From: Ilyonectria destructans
Lineage: Eukaryota > Ascomycota > Sordariomycetes > Hypocreales > Nectriaceae
Reading direction: 5' to 3'
Length of the DNA stretch: 64,000 nt
Assembly (NCBI GenBank): GCA_020740775.1
Contig: JAHEWK010000046.1
Coordinates: forward strand, 1 to 64,000
The notes below the pieces were generated by a model. The model was given only the letters and a program-made list of their open reading frames with translations, made no database searches and was not told the DNA's origin. Positions 23,837 to 38,220 of this stretch are shown here, one piece after another (within the stretch, counting starts at the first letter, position 1; every line of letters begins with the position of its first letter). The position numbers and the translations under genes are program-made.

Positions 23837-25499
23837 TATTAATAGCTTTTATTTAGTATATTACTTATATTAAATTTAAATAATATTAAATTTGCTATTA
23901 TAGTATCTATAATACCCTCTAGAAGTTTAAGCTCCTCTAAGGGTAAGACTTATAACTCTCTTATTAATAATAATAGAGATATTAACTTCTTTTAGAAAGA
24001 AAAAGAGAAAAAGAATAATAATAATAAAGTTATTATAAAGAACTTTAGGAAGCTTAAATAGTTTAATAAAGAACTATTTAGTCAGCTTAATAAGCTTCTA
24101 AATATATCTAAAGTAAGTACAGCTAATAAGTAGAAGCAGATTGATATTCTCAGTATCCAGTATAAGAACCTACTGGAATAAAATAATAAATTGGTATAAG
24201 AACTTATCGACTAGAAAAATATATATAAGAACTATATTAAAAATCTTACTTCTAATACTACTAGAGGTAAAGATACTGGAGAAATCCTCAGATTACACCA
24301 GCCTAATACCTATAATAGCTTAGCTACTAAACTTTAGAAATTCCTTATATAGCTTAAAGCCTACTAGATATACTACTTAATACAGTTTATTATAGATAAA
24401 GCTAGAGTCCAATATAGTATAAGATTCCTTATAGATAAGGCTTTATAATAGTTTAAACCTATTATAAAAAACTATATTAATAATATCTATAATTAAAGAA
24501 AGAAAGAGATTAGGGCTATCTATATAAGCTATTTAACTTTTAAATATAAACTTAAGGCTTTCTGTAGATTTTAGAATAAAAAGCAGATTATAGAATAAGC
24601 TCTATAGAAACTTTAATAGATAGAAGCTATATCTATATATACAGCTAAATACTGCAACCTAATATTATAACTTAACTGGGGAGAAGAAGCTAATATAGCT
24701 AACTTCTACTAAGTATTAAAATCTAAAGTTAAGAATACTATAGTTAGAAAAGAGAATCCTACTACTTATAATAGGCTTATATAACTTACTGTAGAAATTA
24801 ATAACTAATAATTTAAATAATAATAAGAAAAAAAAACTAAAAAGTCAGAAGGATTCTATACCTCTAACTGGAAAGATAAGAAGTTTAATACTAACTAGAA
24901 AAAGAAATATAATATAGATACCTCCTATAGAATAGACTCAGGCTCTATAAATATTAGAGCAGTTAAAAAGAATTACTTTAAGGCAATCTATTAAAATTAC
25001 AGTAATACTGGGTATATATTCTATAAATACTAAAAACCTAAAACTAATAACTAATTTAGATCTATACCTAAAGATAAGAAGAAGATAGAATAAATTAGCT
25101 AATAGAAAGAAGATCCCCAGATAGATAAATATATAATTATAATAGCCTATACTGCCTATAATAATATAGAAATTCAGCTAGATAAAGTAGGCCTTACTGT
25201 AAATATTAACCTTAAGAGTGAGGAAATACTTAAAAAGAAAGACTATAATTATAAGCCTAACTGGATAATAAAAAAGAAATATTAACTACCTCTTAAAGAA
25301 ATCTAAAAGAATATAATATCTAATATCTATAATATATTAACCTCCTAAATACCAGTTCTAATACCCCTAAGATAGAAAAAGAATAGAGCACCTTATAGAA
25401 CCAGAAAGATTAATATAATCCGAAAAAATAAGAAGATTAAAGGAAAGAAGGCCTTTAAGTATATCCGCCCTATAGTAAAAGTAACCAATAATAAAGATA

Positions 25500-25910
25500 A
25501 TATTCCGGATAGATAACCTGCCCCAGGAATACCACCGGTTATAGTAACCCTCTATAAAGGTACTATAAAGATCTTATTTCGATAATAATAAGACGATAAG
25601 ATTAGGCGTAAGTTCTATATGCAAAGAGAAGGAGAGCTAAGTATCAGTGCAGGTACAGAAGCTAGACAAGCTAAATAACTCGGGCTCCCCCTTACTAATA
25701 AAGATATCAGAATGGTTGCAGCAGAATACCCCGAATCCGACGACCCTAATAATAGCGATACCTCAGAGGATAAATAAGTACCCTAACGCCTTAAGGGAAT
25801 CGAGCTGGAAACTGAAAACCCCAAACTTACCCTTACGACTGATATTAAATAAGGAAGGTAAGAATAAATACTTGACTACCTAGTGAAATAAACAGTAAAT
25901 ACAGTAGCAG
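25500..25910 (+). other. Patch of element B that escaped heavy RIP
   Basis: Within about 400 bases there are more than ten CpG sites (for example CCGAATCCGACGAC), while the surroundings have almost none. One plus-strand frame reads through with few stops: RRKFYMQREGELSISAGTEA, then MVAAEYPESDDPNNSDTSED, then LKGIELETENPKLTLTTDIK. It probably belongs to the gag/protease linker of element B. The 78-codon open frame at 25647-25883 is in a different frame and is accidental. Confidence 0.6.
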
Positions 25911-27329
25911 GATAAACTATCTATATCTGGGCAATATAATAAAAAGATATCCCTAAGCTAAACTATTACTTAGAATTAGAAGTCCTTAGTAATAAATTAA
26001 GATTATACTCTAGAGACTCTAGATATATTAGTATATTATAGTTATTATATACTTACTATATATATCTGGTATATTACTTTAAGAAAATCTACTATAACTG
26101 CTATTCTATATAAACTGTTTTCTAGCTACTATAAAAGTTCTATAATAGAATTAAGATAAGGGATTATTAAGTTATTAAGTAGTTTAAAGGATAAAAAGTA
26201 GTATAACTAGAATAATATAATAACTTTTATTCTAATAAATATATTAGAAAAGACTTAAAGATTAAGGATTATAAGATTAAGAAATATTATATATATAAAA
26301 AGTAGAAAGTTTAGCTGTAATATAGACTCCTAAAATATCCAGCTAATTATACTATAAACTGCTAGAATAGAAAATACCTTAAGTATTCGGACTACTTATA
26401 AGAAATCCAGATATAGATCTATAAGATAAATAAAGATAGATTTAACTTTAAAATACAGATAGAAGGAGAACTCTATAATAGACTGTAGTATAAAGAAATC
26501 TATAAGTATATAAAAAATAATACTTACTATCTATAGAGGAGTAATAGATAAGTATAATAATAGAAGAAAATACCCTACTTCTATAAAAGGCTTTAGGTGT
26601 AGTAAACCACCCTAAAGAAGATATAATTACAGTAGAAGTCTATATTAAAGGAGTATAGATAATAGTATTAGTAGACTGTAGTACTAGTATAAATTATATT
26701 TAATTAGAATTAGTAAATAAGTTGGAAATTCTATAGAAATATAAGAATAGACTCTATAAAGTATCTAATCTAAAAGGTATATCTTTTAGCTATAATAATA
26801 GATAGATAACTTAAGAGGTTAATTACCTTAAGGTACTTATAGAAAATAGAAATAAAGATATTAACTTTAATATTATCGATATTAAGAACTATAATATAGT
26901 ATTTAGATAACTATAGTTAAGGAGAAATAACCCCTATATTAACTGGAAGATAGACTAAATACACCTAAAAGGTATACCTTTTAAGATTGCAGATAGTAAT
27001 AGATATAAATAGAGATTTTAAACTTTAATTAATAATAATAAAGTTATAAAAAAAGATACAATAGATACTTTCTTACCCCTAAAGAGAATAAAATATAAGT
27101 ACTAAATAGAAAAGAAGTAATACCTTAAATAAACTATTATATTTCTATAAAGATAGTTCTAATAACTAGATAAAAATCTCCAAAAATAAAAAGAATAAAA
27201 AAAAGAGAATAACTAACTTAAGAATATCCCTCTAAAGTACTAAATCTACTAAAAACTCTTTATAGAAGAATTAAAGATAAATCTACTAAAACTAGAAGAA
27301 TAGAATTTAGAGATTATTCTTAAAGATAG

Positions 27330-28480
27330 AATTAATTTGAAATTCTTCCCAATCTATAAACTTAATAATAATAAGCTAATAATACTAAAAGAATATATCT
27401 AAGAAATATTATAAAAAGGCTATATCTAAGTCTTAAAGTCTTCAGCTGGATATCCAGTTATATTTATACCTAAGAAAAACAGAAAGCTATACTTCTATAT
27501 AGATTTTAAGTAACTTAATAATATCACTAAGAAAGATTAAACTTTATTACCTCTAATCTCTAAGTTATAAGATAGACTATATAGAGCTAAGGTATTTATA
27601 GTATTTAATCTTAAAGGAGCCTATAATTTTATCTATATTAAGAAAGAATATAAGTAGAAGACTGTATTTAAAACTAAATTCAAACTATATAAATATCTAG
27701 TTATATCTTTTAGACTTATTAATATACCTACAGTATTTTAATATATAATTAATTATATACTGTAAGAATATCTTAATATCTTTATTATATACTACCTAGA
27801 TAATATCCTTATTTTCTCAGAGAATAAAGAAGATTATAAGCAATATATCTATATAGTATTATAAAAGCTATAAGATATAAACTTATTAATTAAACTAGAA
27901 AAAAGTAACTTCTATACTCAGAAAGTAGAATTCCTTAGGTATATAATATTCTATAACTAAATATAGATAGACCCTAAGAAGATTGTAGCAGTTAAGAAAT
28001 AGCCTATACTAACTAACCTAATAGAAGTATAATTCTTTCTAGAGTTTACTAACTACTACTAATAATTTATTAAAGACTTTAGTAAATATACTATCCTACT
28101 TATTAGACTTATAAGAAAAGAAGTAGAGTTTAACCTTAATAAGGAAGCTAAATAAGCTTTTAAGATAATTTAAAATATTATTCTTATAGAATTAGTATTA
28201 GCCTTATTTAACCTAAAGAAAGAAATTAAATTAGAAACTAATACCTCTAACTTTACCTTAAGCAGCTAGATCGGCTAGAAAGATAAAAATAAGCTACTAT
28301 ACCCTATTGTATTTTATTTATATAAAATATATAGTGCAGAATTTAACTACTCTATCTATAATAAAGAATTCCTTACTATTATTAACTATTTTAAGAAATT
28401 CTAATACTACCTCTTAAAAAGTAATTATAAGATTAAGATCTATATAGACTATAAGAATATATTATATTTCGCTATAATAT
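27330..28480 (+). pseudogene. Reverse transcriptase and RNase H relic of element B
   Basis: The stop-ridden frame shows YPVIFIPKKNRKL, VFIVFNLKGAYNFIYIKKE, KTVFKTKFKLYKYLVISFRL and YYLDNILIFSENKED, where one Asp of the YxDD box survives. The RNase H side continues with YSIYNKEFLTIINYFKKF. The order is that of Ty3/gypsy pol. Confidence 0.85.
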
Positions 28481-28819
28481 AGTAATTCAGTAGATAATAA
28501 CTTAGATATATAGAGTATCTATTTAAGTTTAACTATACTATTATCTATATTAAAAAATCGGAGAATAAATAAGTGGATACAATTAGTTAACAGACTGACT
28601 TTAATATTAAAATAGTTAAAGCCAGTAAATAAATTTTCTTTTTTACCCCTAAAGGGTATATACAGTAAAAATACCTAGAATATATATATATAAAATACAA
28701 ACTAACCCCTAAATACTATAAATTACTGCAGACTGAAGAATATAGAGATTTTATTAATTAAGCTTAAAATAACTCTCTTCTGAAAATACCTATTGCTAAG
28801 ACGGACAGAAAATATAATA

Positions 28820-30260
28820 TCCCAATATATTATTACAGAACTATTGCAGAATACTACTATAGTAAAGAACCCTATAATAGAAACTAATACTGAATACTTA
28901 TAGAAATATAGGAAATCTATAACTTCTACTAGAGAATAGAAGACTGTCTGAATAGAGCTGTAAAATACTATAATAAATACCCCAAATAGTAAATACTTAG
29001 AGGTATATATTATACAGCCTACAATAATAAATTACTGAAGAAAATCAAGTAATATAACTAGAGATATAAGATAGATAGAGTAATAGGTAACTCCATTCTA
29101 ATTTCTGCCTTATAGATAGAACTATAAAAATTACAAGTTCTACCAGAATTATAGAAATAACTTATATAGGAAATATATTTATACCTACTATATAGATACT
29201 AAGGAGTTAATAAAACTCTTAAGAGAGTTAAGATAATATATATATTTCCTAGAATTAAAAAGGTTATATAGAAAATTATCCGATAATATAACCTCTATAT
29301 AAAAACTAAGGTATAACGCTATAAGCTATATAGTAAATTATAGCTGCTACCAGTTATATAGTAACTATAGTACTTAATTACTATAGACTTTATTATAAAA
29401 CTACTTCTATTAGAAGACTCAGTAACTAAAGCCTTCTATAATAGCATTCTTATTATTATAAATAGATTTATAAAGTTTTCCTATTTTATACTATATAGAG
29501 AGGTAATAAATACAGAAGAATTTATCTATATATTTAACCGGAATATTATCAGTATATACAGATTACTAATAGAAATCCTAATTAGTAGAGAACCCCTATT
29601 TATATCTAAGTTCTAATAAGCCTTAATAGTATAGCTTAAACTTAACTACTAATTAACTACTGTATTTCAGGCCTAAGTGGATAGATAAACTAAAAGGACG
29701 AACTAAATTCTTAAGTAATATCTATAGTGCTATATTAACTATAAATAGAATAACTGGATTAAGAAGTTACTAATAGTATAGCTAAGCTATAATACCGCTA
29801 TATATAAGAGTATAAAACTTATATCTATATTTATAAATTTTGGATTTACCCCTAATATATATTACTAACTACAGAAAGAAATTATTAATCCTTATATAAT
29901 TCTTATATCTAATAAATTAAAAAACCTCTATAAAGAAATAAAAACCGAACTTAAGTTTATTAGAAACTGAATAAGAAAGTACTATAACCCCAAAAGGATA
30001 AAGAAACTATTCTTTTTAAAGGGGGATATAGTCCTCTTAGTAATAAAAAATCTTTTAATAGATAGACTAAGTAAAAAACTTAACTATAAATTTATTAAAC
30101 TCTATAAAGTTCTAGAGAAGATTTTAGAGAATAACTACAGATTAAATTTATCCTTAAAAGTTAAAGTGCATTCTATATTCTATATCTTACTATTAGAATT
30201 AGTATAGAATACTATTATAGTTAATAATAGTTATAACTATAAACTAAAAGTAGAATTACT
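28820..30260 (+). pseudogene. Integrase relic of element B
   Basis: Translation gives YRTIAEYYY, then VNKTLKRVKIIYIFPRIKK with the zinc-binding region before the core, then core pieces ITIDFIIKLLLLEDSVTKAF and IFNRNIISIYRLLIEILISR. It ends with a C-terminal tail like FLKGDIVLL followed by YKFIKLYKVLEKI, resembling the GPY/F and chromodomain-like ends of gypsy integrases. Confidence 0.75.
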
Positions 30261-30860
30261 AGAGGAGTACTATATTAAGAAGATTTAAGATATAAAGAAA
30301 ATTAAGGGAAAAATAATATACCTTATTAAATAGAAGAACTACCCTAAAAGTAAAACCTTATAGTAATTACTAAAAAACCTTAACTATATACAGTATCTAC
30401 TAAAGGTATTTTATATACTATACCAAAAGATAAAAAAGAATCTAATACTAAAGGAGTAGTATTCTTAAACTCCTTATCCAGACTAAGGGATAACTAATTA
30501 ATATTATTAGGCACCCCTATAATCTATATATTCTAAACTAAGTAATACTTATATCTATCTAAAGTATCTAGAAGCTTATCCTCCTTATTTAACCCTTAGA
30601 GACTATAATAAATAGCCTCAGACTGCTTAGTGGAAATATATAAATAGATCTTATAAATATATAATAGATAGCTAGCAGTAGCAGCTATCTCTACCTGCAG
30701 CTTCACTATTTATTTATAAATCTTAAGGAGAGTATTACTAGCCTCTTTCTTATTATTTTTTAGCTTCTTCTTATAGGTTAAGAGTATATTTACTAGTAAC
30801 CTATTAGCACCTAAGGTAGATACCCCCTAAGGAATACCAGAACTTACAGAATAATACTAC

Positions 30861-30975
30861 CTATAAACTATTATAATAGTATCCCTCTTTAATATATTTA
30901 CTATACCTAGTGGATATACTCCCTATAATATACTTCTTACTACTATAGAAATAGTTAGTATAAGATATATTAGCT
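30861..30975 (-). pseudogene. Antisense Cys-rich motif relic in element B
   Basis: Between the pol end and the 3' LTR, minus-strand translation gives YTNYFYSSKKYIIGSIS followed by TRYSKYIKEGYYYNSL and a stop. Restoring Cys at the Tyr positions gives the shape C-x2-C...K-C-I...RCSEC-x-K-x-G. The same shape occurs at the same place in elements A and C. Confidence 0.5.
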
Positions 30976-31178
30976 TTAGAACTATTAAATTTAATATTTA
31001 CAGTAAGAGAAAGTCTTTCTTCAGTTTTCTTATAGATACTTTTAGTTATCTAATTTAATATTATATTAGTATTATAGTAGGAATAATTAAAAAAGAAAGT
31101 TACAGACTAATAAGAGAATCTGGAATTAGAGTCTATTTATACAGTCTTAGAGATAAAACCCTAGGAGGGGAGATATTA

Positions 31179-31563
31179 TATTACGGCTCAGTCCAGAAAG
31201 GCAGTTTAGAATAGCAGTATATAGAGCCTATAGTTAGCTCTAGCTAATTATAATAGAATTGCAGAAGATAGAAGCAGTATACTCCTAAAGTATTAATCTT
31301 AAAGCAGTATACTCTAGAATTAAGTACTCTACTAATTATATAATCTACTAAGTATATAGTTATCTAAGAAGTATATATTTAGTATAGATAGCTCCTCAGC
31401 TATTAATATAACTTAATTATATTAAGTATTTTTAACTCTACTATTACCAGATATAATATACTTATTTAAGTCTTAATCTATCTGATTCTCTATTATATAA
31501 ACTACCAATTAGAATTAGCTTACTCTAGACTTATAAGTATAGTATAGTATACTGATTGTTATA
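31179..31563 (+). repeat. 3' LTR of element B
   Basis: It matches 23452-23836 in full. The following base is the AGATA half of the target duplication, and the broken frame of element A continues from there. Confidence 0.9.
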
Positions 31564-31950
31564 AGATACTATTAGCTGATAATCTAACTTTAATATCGGT
31601 ATTACTAAAGAAAATAAATAACTTCTTAAGCTAATTTTAAAAGGATATCTTAAATAGAAATATATTACTAACCTCTATAAATATAAAGATAACTGGTTAT
31701 ATAAACTGTTAGAAATACTAAGTAGGAAATAGCAGAATAAAATATAATAATACTATCGCTTTAAAAATAATAATAATACTATCTACCTCTATAAGTATAA
31801 CTATCAGTATAGAATATCTATCTATAAGAAATAAGCCTTTATACCTCTAGAATATATACCTAAATTTAGCTAGAAATATATAATAGACTACTAAAAATAA
31901 GAACTTAACCTTAAGTAAATATATATATAATTCTATTAGAGATTTATTAC

Positions 31951-32503
31951 TGTTAAAGACTGTAAATATATAACTTTATAACTATTTTACAGGTTAAGCT
32001 TTAAGCTTTAAGCTTTAAAATATAGCTTATAAATTCTAATAAAAATCTTATAAATATATACTAAAATACAGTATATTATCGATATTTATACTGTATGACT
32101 AATCAGCCCGAATCAGCTTATTAATCTATCCGCGCTTTAAAATCAATTAATTTTAAAGTATACGCTATTTAGAATTAATATTACTCAATAAGGAAAGTAC
32201 CTATAAGGATAAATGCGATACCATAAGAAAGCTGGGATTTAAGGCTTTCTAATAGTATACCTATTATTCTAATATAATAGCTAGATTTTGAGTAAATTGT
32301 CTATAAAAAGGCTAAGACCCCCTGGGTAATTCCAGACTTATAATATATTAGTATTACTATATTATACACTATTAATACACTATCTTATACTATCTTATAC
32401 TATCTACCTCTTATCTTTATATACCTCTTAACCTTATATTCTTTATTAGAATATCTCTTTTATAATAATATTACTTTATTCCACTGCTTTATAACCTTTA
32501 ATA
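31951..32503 (+). repeat. Solo LTR D (553 bp) inside element A
   Basis: It starts TGTTAAAG and ends CTTTAATA, inverted ends once CA is restored, and is flanked by the direct repeat ATTAC at 31946-31950 and 32504-32508. Element C shows the empty site near 38966, where GAGATTTATTACTAAC continues without the insert. No partner LTR occurs in the window. Its sequence is unlike the LTRs of A, B and C and keeps a few CpG near 32140. Confidence 0.75.
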
Positions 32504-33247
32504 ATTACTAATCTAATAGACTTTAAATAATATACTTTCTGTAAAAAATAAGAAATAGAAATCTAATAACCTCTAGAATTAATAAAGAAAGTACAATTTA
32601 TTAATAAGCTTAAGAAAAGAATAATTACAATAATATATACAGTAAAATAGAAAAACCCACTACTTAAAGAAATCCAGAAGTATAATAGTATACTACCTAA
32701 AGAAGAATAAATAGAATAATTATAGATTCCTAAAGAACTATAATAATAACTAATATAGAATATTTATAAATACTCTCTATATAGATATTAGAATATTAAT
32801 AGAATCCTTAAGAGGCTTAAGATAATATACTTATTCCCTTAAATAAAGAAAGCTATTTTAAATACTATTAAAGAATATAATCTACACTATAAAATTAAAT
32901 TACTATAATATAAGCCTTATAGATAGTTATAACTACTACCAGTAGTATAATAACCTTAAAAATCTATTACTATAGACTATATTACTAAGCTTCTGCTATT
33001 TAAAGATTTAATAACTAAAGTACTCTATAATAGTATATTTATTATTATAGATAGACTTATAAAGTTTTTATACTTTCTACCCTACTAAAAGTCTACTAAT
33101 ATAGAATAACTTTCTTATATATTTTTAAGAAATATTATCAGTATATATAGATTACTAATAGAGATTATATCTAATAGAGGAATAATATTTATATCTAAGT
33201 TCTAATAAGAACTAATAGCCTAAATAGAATTAAACTATAAGCTTATA

Positions 33248-33658
33248 TATTACAGCCTATATACACCTTAAGTAGGTAGCAGGCAGTTAGAACTAGCAGT
33301 ATTCTAGTACCTACAATTTTTAGACTAACCAGAATAAAATTACAGAATTATCTTTACAATTCTATAATTCTAAATTACTGGATTATTTATATAATCCTAT
33401 AATCTATTTAAGTATATAGATAATAGAGTAGTATATATTCCTAATAAGCAGCTACTTAGCTTTTAATATAACTTAATTACCTTAATTACCTTAACTTACT
33501 ATATATTACTATACTTAACTATTACCAGATATAATATTTACCCAGTAAGTAACGCCCTAATCTATCTACTAATATAAATCTATAGTTTATCCACTAGTAA
33601 CCGCTCTTTTACCTACTCTATACTATATATATAGCAGATCAAAAGTATAACTATTATA
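33248..33658 (+). repeat. 5' LTR of element C
   Basis: It begins TATTACAG and aligns over its whole length with 41236-41646. From the word CTTAGCTTTTAATATAACTT onward it also aligns with the LTRs of element A, while the first half (about 180 bases) is unrelated to A. Confidence 0.9.
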
Positions 33659-36600
33659 TATTAAAAGCTCTTATTTAAAAAGGTTATTTATATTAACTAT
33701 TAAGTAATATCTTATACTATTAAGATATCTGAAATTAACTAAACTCCTACTACCCTAAGTAATATATCTACACTACCAGCTTATATAGCTCCAGTAAATA
33801 ATACCAATATAGCCGCTAAAGTTAAATAGCTATACAATCTGGTCTGCACTCTGCAGCAGTAAGTATAGAATATACCAGCACTAGTTGCTGGGAATACTAA
33901 ATATAACCTAGGGGAAGTAATAAAACTACTATTACTAGAAAATTTAACGGAATACTTAGTAATATTATACCTTTTATTACTAGAATATAAGGGTACTTCT
34001 AGTAGTATCTATAATAGTTAGTATCTGCAGAATTATAACTGCTATTTATAAGCAATTTAATATTCAGTAATATAAAAAATTAGTTTAAATCTATTCTTAA
34101 GGATTTCCTTAATAATAATAAGGCCAATTAGAATTAAGATACAGTTAATCTATTTGCAGATTGAGAAAACTTTAAAGTAGCCCTTAAAGATACATTTAGA
34201 ATAGTTAATAAAGAAAGACAGACAGCTATAAAAATTCATACACTCAAATAAATTCAATCTGCTGCCACCTATATTATTACACTCTAATAAATTGCCTTTA
34301 AGTTAGACTGAAAGAATAAGGTACTTATAGAAATATTCTACTAAAGGTTAAAAGATAAGGTTAAAGACAAGCTCTATAAAGCTAACCGACCTAATATCCT
34401 TATGGAATATATCACTATAGTTATTAAAATCGACGAATAATAGTATAAAAAATACAGAAAGAAAGCTATAATATACTAAAGAGGTTAAAATACTCTATAT
34501 AATCCCTACTATTCCAACTAATAAGGGAATAGTAGAGGATAGAGAGGTAGCTAATAGGGTAACTCTTATGGAAATACCTTTTAGGGAATATATACTAAAC
34601 CTATAGAACTTAGAGCTATATAAAGGCAGCCCTAAGATAAGAAGGATATTATATACTATAACTGCAATAAGAAAGAATACTTTATATAAGAATGCTATAA
34701 GCTAAAGAAAGAATAATAATTCCAATCTATACCCACTAGATAATAGTTACTTAATACTATCTAGAGATAGAAGGAAATAGAAATAGTAATATAAATACAA
34801 ACTATCACTATAATATAAGAAGTATATAAATACTCCAGCCTAAGCTGGCCTGTATATCTACCCAGCTGAAAGCAATATTTATCCCAAGAAGAAGTAGAAG
34901 CACTACACCCAGAAAAACCTACCTTAAGAGTAAATAGATAGAAAAAACAGGCAGAGTGGATACTGGTATTAGAACTACTAATAATTAAACTACTGGCAGT
35001 TAGACTAAGAATAATAATTATAGTATAATAAGAAAAATAACTAGAAACCTACTGAAGAGAAATACTGAAAGTACCGGACACTTAAAATAACATTCTAAAT
35101 AGATAGCTAGACGATTATAACATTAGAAATAAATACCCTAATCCCAGTAATAAAGAAAGACTGAACCCCTACGCAGAGGAATATATACTCAGTATACAGA
35201 AAGAAACAAATTAGATAGCAATAAAAAAACCGTAGTGGGATAAAGCTATACTTAATAAGTAAGGTAAATAATAATAGGAAAATAAGGAAGCTATATACTA
35301 ATAACTTATAAGGGAATAACAGAACGCCAAAAGATATAAATCTATCTATCTTTATATAATAATAAGATATAAAGTAAGAGACTGTATAGTAGAATCCAGA
35401 GGAGAGTTTAGGGATAACTTTATTCTCCACCCCAGTGTAGAAGGATATAATTAGATCTTATAGATTTTATACTACTACCTATAATACTACTACTACTTAA
35501 AGAATAAATAAACTTATAACTATTACCCCCTAAGGCTACTAGGAATCTCTATTGCCTAACTATATATAAAATATAATATAGAGTACTATAAAAATACTAA
35601 TAGATACCCTAAGTACTATATTACTATTCTGAAAGCTAAGATAACTAGATTTCTATAGCAGTATATATAAGGATTATAGAACCCTTAGGATTACTAATAC
35701 TAAAAATACTAAATCTATATAAAAACTAAAATATACCTTTAGCACTAAGTACGGAAAGAATAAAGATATTTCCTATAAGAATGAAAGTACTTTTAACCAG
35801 GAGAATCTGGATATAATAAATTATCTGATAATAATATATAGCAAAAAGAAATAGAGAACTAGCTTAAGATAACTAGAAAAGAAAACTCCAAGATAATAAT
35901 AAGTAAATAATATAACTAGAAGGAAAAATATAGCAGTAAGAACTAATAAGAGACTAGAAAAGGATTACTATACTTATAAAAAATAAAGAAGAAATATATA
36001 TCTATACCTATACCTAATAATACTTATAAAGAATAATTTATAATAGATTACAGTACTAAAGGATATATAGTATATACCCAAAAAGAAAGAATTATCTATA
36101 AATAATTGCAAAAGATATTTAAAGATAGATTCAACTTTTCTTAATAAACTGGCAGATAGACTGAAGACTAAAAATAGTATAAGGGAATTCAGTTACAGAT
36201 AAAAAACCACTCTTGCCCTCTATAATAGAGTAATAAATAGGCCCAGAGCTAGAAGAAGCAGAACTTCCAGTAAGAGCTCTATATACTATAGAAAGTATAA
36301 GAATAAATTACTTAGAAATCCAGATATAAATTAAGGGATGCTGGCTTGCTGTACTAATAGATAGCAGCATAGAATTTAACTACCTTTACCTAAGAGTAGT
36401 AAATAAACTGAAGCTACTATAGAAGAATAAATTAAACCCCTACTGAGTGTAGAACCTTAAAGGAATAAGTTTTAATTATAATAATAGATATATTACCAGG
36501 GAGGTTAATTACCTTAAGGTTTTTATAAATAGATATAATAAAGGTATCTCTTTTAATATTATCCCCTCAGTATAATATAATTTAGTTTTAGGCTACCTAT

Positions 36601-37044
36601 AGCTATAATAAGTAAACCTACTAATTAATTGGAGGACTGGCTAAATAACCTTTAATAATATTAATAATTATTCCTTCTATAAATAGAATTTAGATAACGA
36701 CAATATAAGATCTTAAACTCCAACTGATAATAGTACCAGCGGAGTAATATATAACGATATAATAGATACTTTACTACCCTAAGGCACCAGATATAAATAC
36801 TATAATGCCTATATATATAAGATATACTGCATTATTATATAAGTATAAGTATAATTTATAAAGTTTAATAAAAAACTAAAAGAAATAAAAAAAGTAAAGA
36901 AGGCAGATAATAGACTTAAAAATATACCCCTTACTTATTAAATCTATAAAAAGCTATTTACTGAAGAAATAGAAATAGGCCTACTATAGTATAGTTAATA
37001 GGACTATAAAATAGTACTAAAAGATAGAATTACAGCTAAATTCT

Positions 37045-38220
37045 ATAAGATTTATAACCTTAATAAAGTTTAACTCTATATATTAAAAGAATACCTTAAA
37101 GATATATTAAAGAAGGGATTTATTAGGATATTAAAGTCCTCTGCAGAATACTTAGTTATATTTATCCTAAAGAAAAATAGAAAATTACAGTTAGTTATAG
37201 ATTACTAATAGCTTAATAATATTACTATTAAGAACTAAATACTATTACTACTTATTAATAAACTGAAAGATTAATTATATAGTAAGAAGTAGTTTATAGC
37301 CCTCAACCTTAAAGAAGCTTATAACCTTATCTATATTAAATCAGAAGATAAATAGAAGACTGCTTTCTATACGAAATATAGACTTTTTAAATATTTAGTT
37401 ATACCTTTTAGACTTATTAATATACTGGCAACCTTCTAATAGATAATTACTAATATACTATAGAAATACCTTAATATCTTTATTATATATTATCTTAATA
37501 ATATTCTTATCTTCTCTAATATAGAAGAAGAATATATAGAATATATCTATATAGTACTTAAGAAACTATAGGATATAAACCTACTTATTAAACTAGAGAA
37601 AAGTAAGTTCTATATAGATAAAATAAACTTCCTTAGATATACTATCTATCTAAATAAAATCTATATAGATTAAAAGAAAATAGAAGCTATTAAAGATTAG
37701 CTAAAGCCTATAATAATTAAGGAAGTATAGAGCTTCCTAGAATTTACTAACTACTACTAAAAGTTTATTTATAATTTTAAAAATATTAAATATACTCTTA
37801 TAGAACTTATAAAGAAAGAAGTAGATTTTAAATAGAATATTAAAATATAGAAGGCTTTTAATAATATTAAAAAGGTAATTCTTAGCAAATTAGTTTTAGT
37901 TATATTTAACCCTAAGAAAGAAGTTAAGCTGGAAATAGACTCTTCTAATTTTAATTTAGAATCCTAAATAGAATAAAGAGATATTAATAGGAAATTGCAC
38001 CTAATTACCTTCTACTTATATAAACTTTATAGAGTAGAGCTTAACTACTCTATCTATAATAAAGAATTCCTCACTATAGTTAACTTATTTAAGGAATTTT
38101 AATACTACCTCTTAGAAAGTAAGTATAAAATTAAGATCTATACTAACTATAAGAATATCTTATACTTTATAACTATATAAGAGCTTAGTAGTAGGTAACT
38201 CTACTATATAGAATACCTAT
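37045..38220 (+). pseudogene. Reverse transcriptase and RNase H relic of element C
   Basis: It is collinear with 22225-23340 of element A. Pieces include LKDILKKGFIRILKSSAEYL, FIALNLKEAYNLIYI and YYLNNILIFS, followed by the RNase H-type KEFLTIVNLFKEF. The two copies differ by scattered transitions, so comparing them could recover many original codons. Confidence 0.85.

Larger units (their letters stand above)
23452..31563 (+). mobile_element. Ty3/gypsy element B, inserted into A
   Basis: LTRs of 385 bp lie at 23452-23836 and 31179-31563. The flanks 23447-23451 (AAATA) and 31564-31568 (AGATA) are a target duplication with one RIP-type change; the uninterrupted version of this site is seen in element C near 38273-38280. 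Order: gag (about 23950-25900, with a knuckle relic near 24990-25040), protease VLVDCSTSI (about 26664), RT (about 27330-27980, active site YYLDNILIFS near 27790), RNase H (about 28090-28480), and integrase (about 28820-30260, with VNKTLKRVKIIYIFPRIKK and DFIIKLLLLEDSVTKAFY). The internal sequence is a different family from A and C. A purine tract GAGGGGAGA precedes the 3' LTR. Confidence 0.9.

Noticed and set aside
35107..35430. 107-codon minus-strand open frame rich in Phe, Ile and Leu
   Set aside because: It lies antisense to the gag region of element C. Its membrane-like look comes from AT-rich composition (TTT, ATT and TTA codons).
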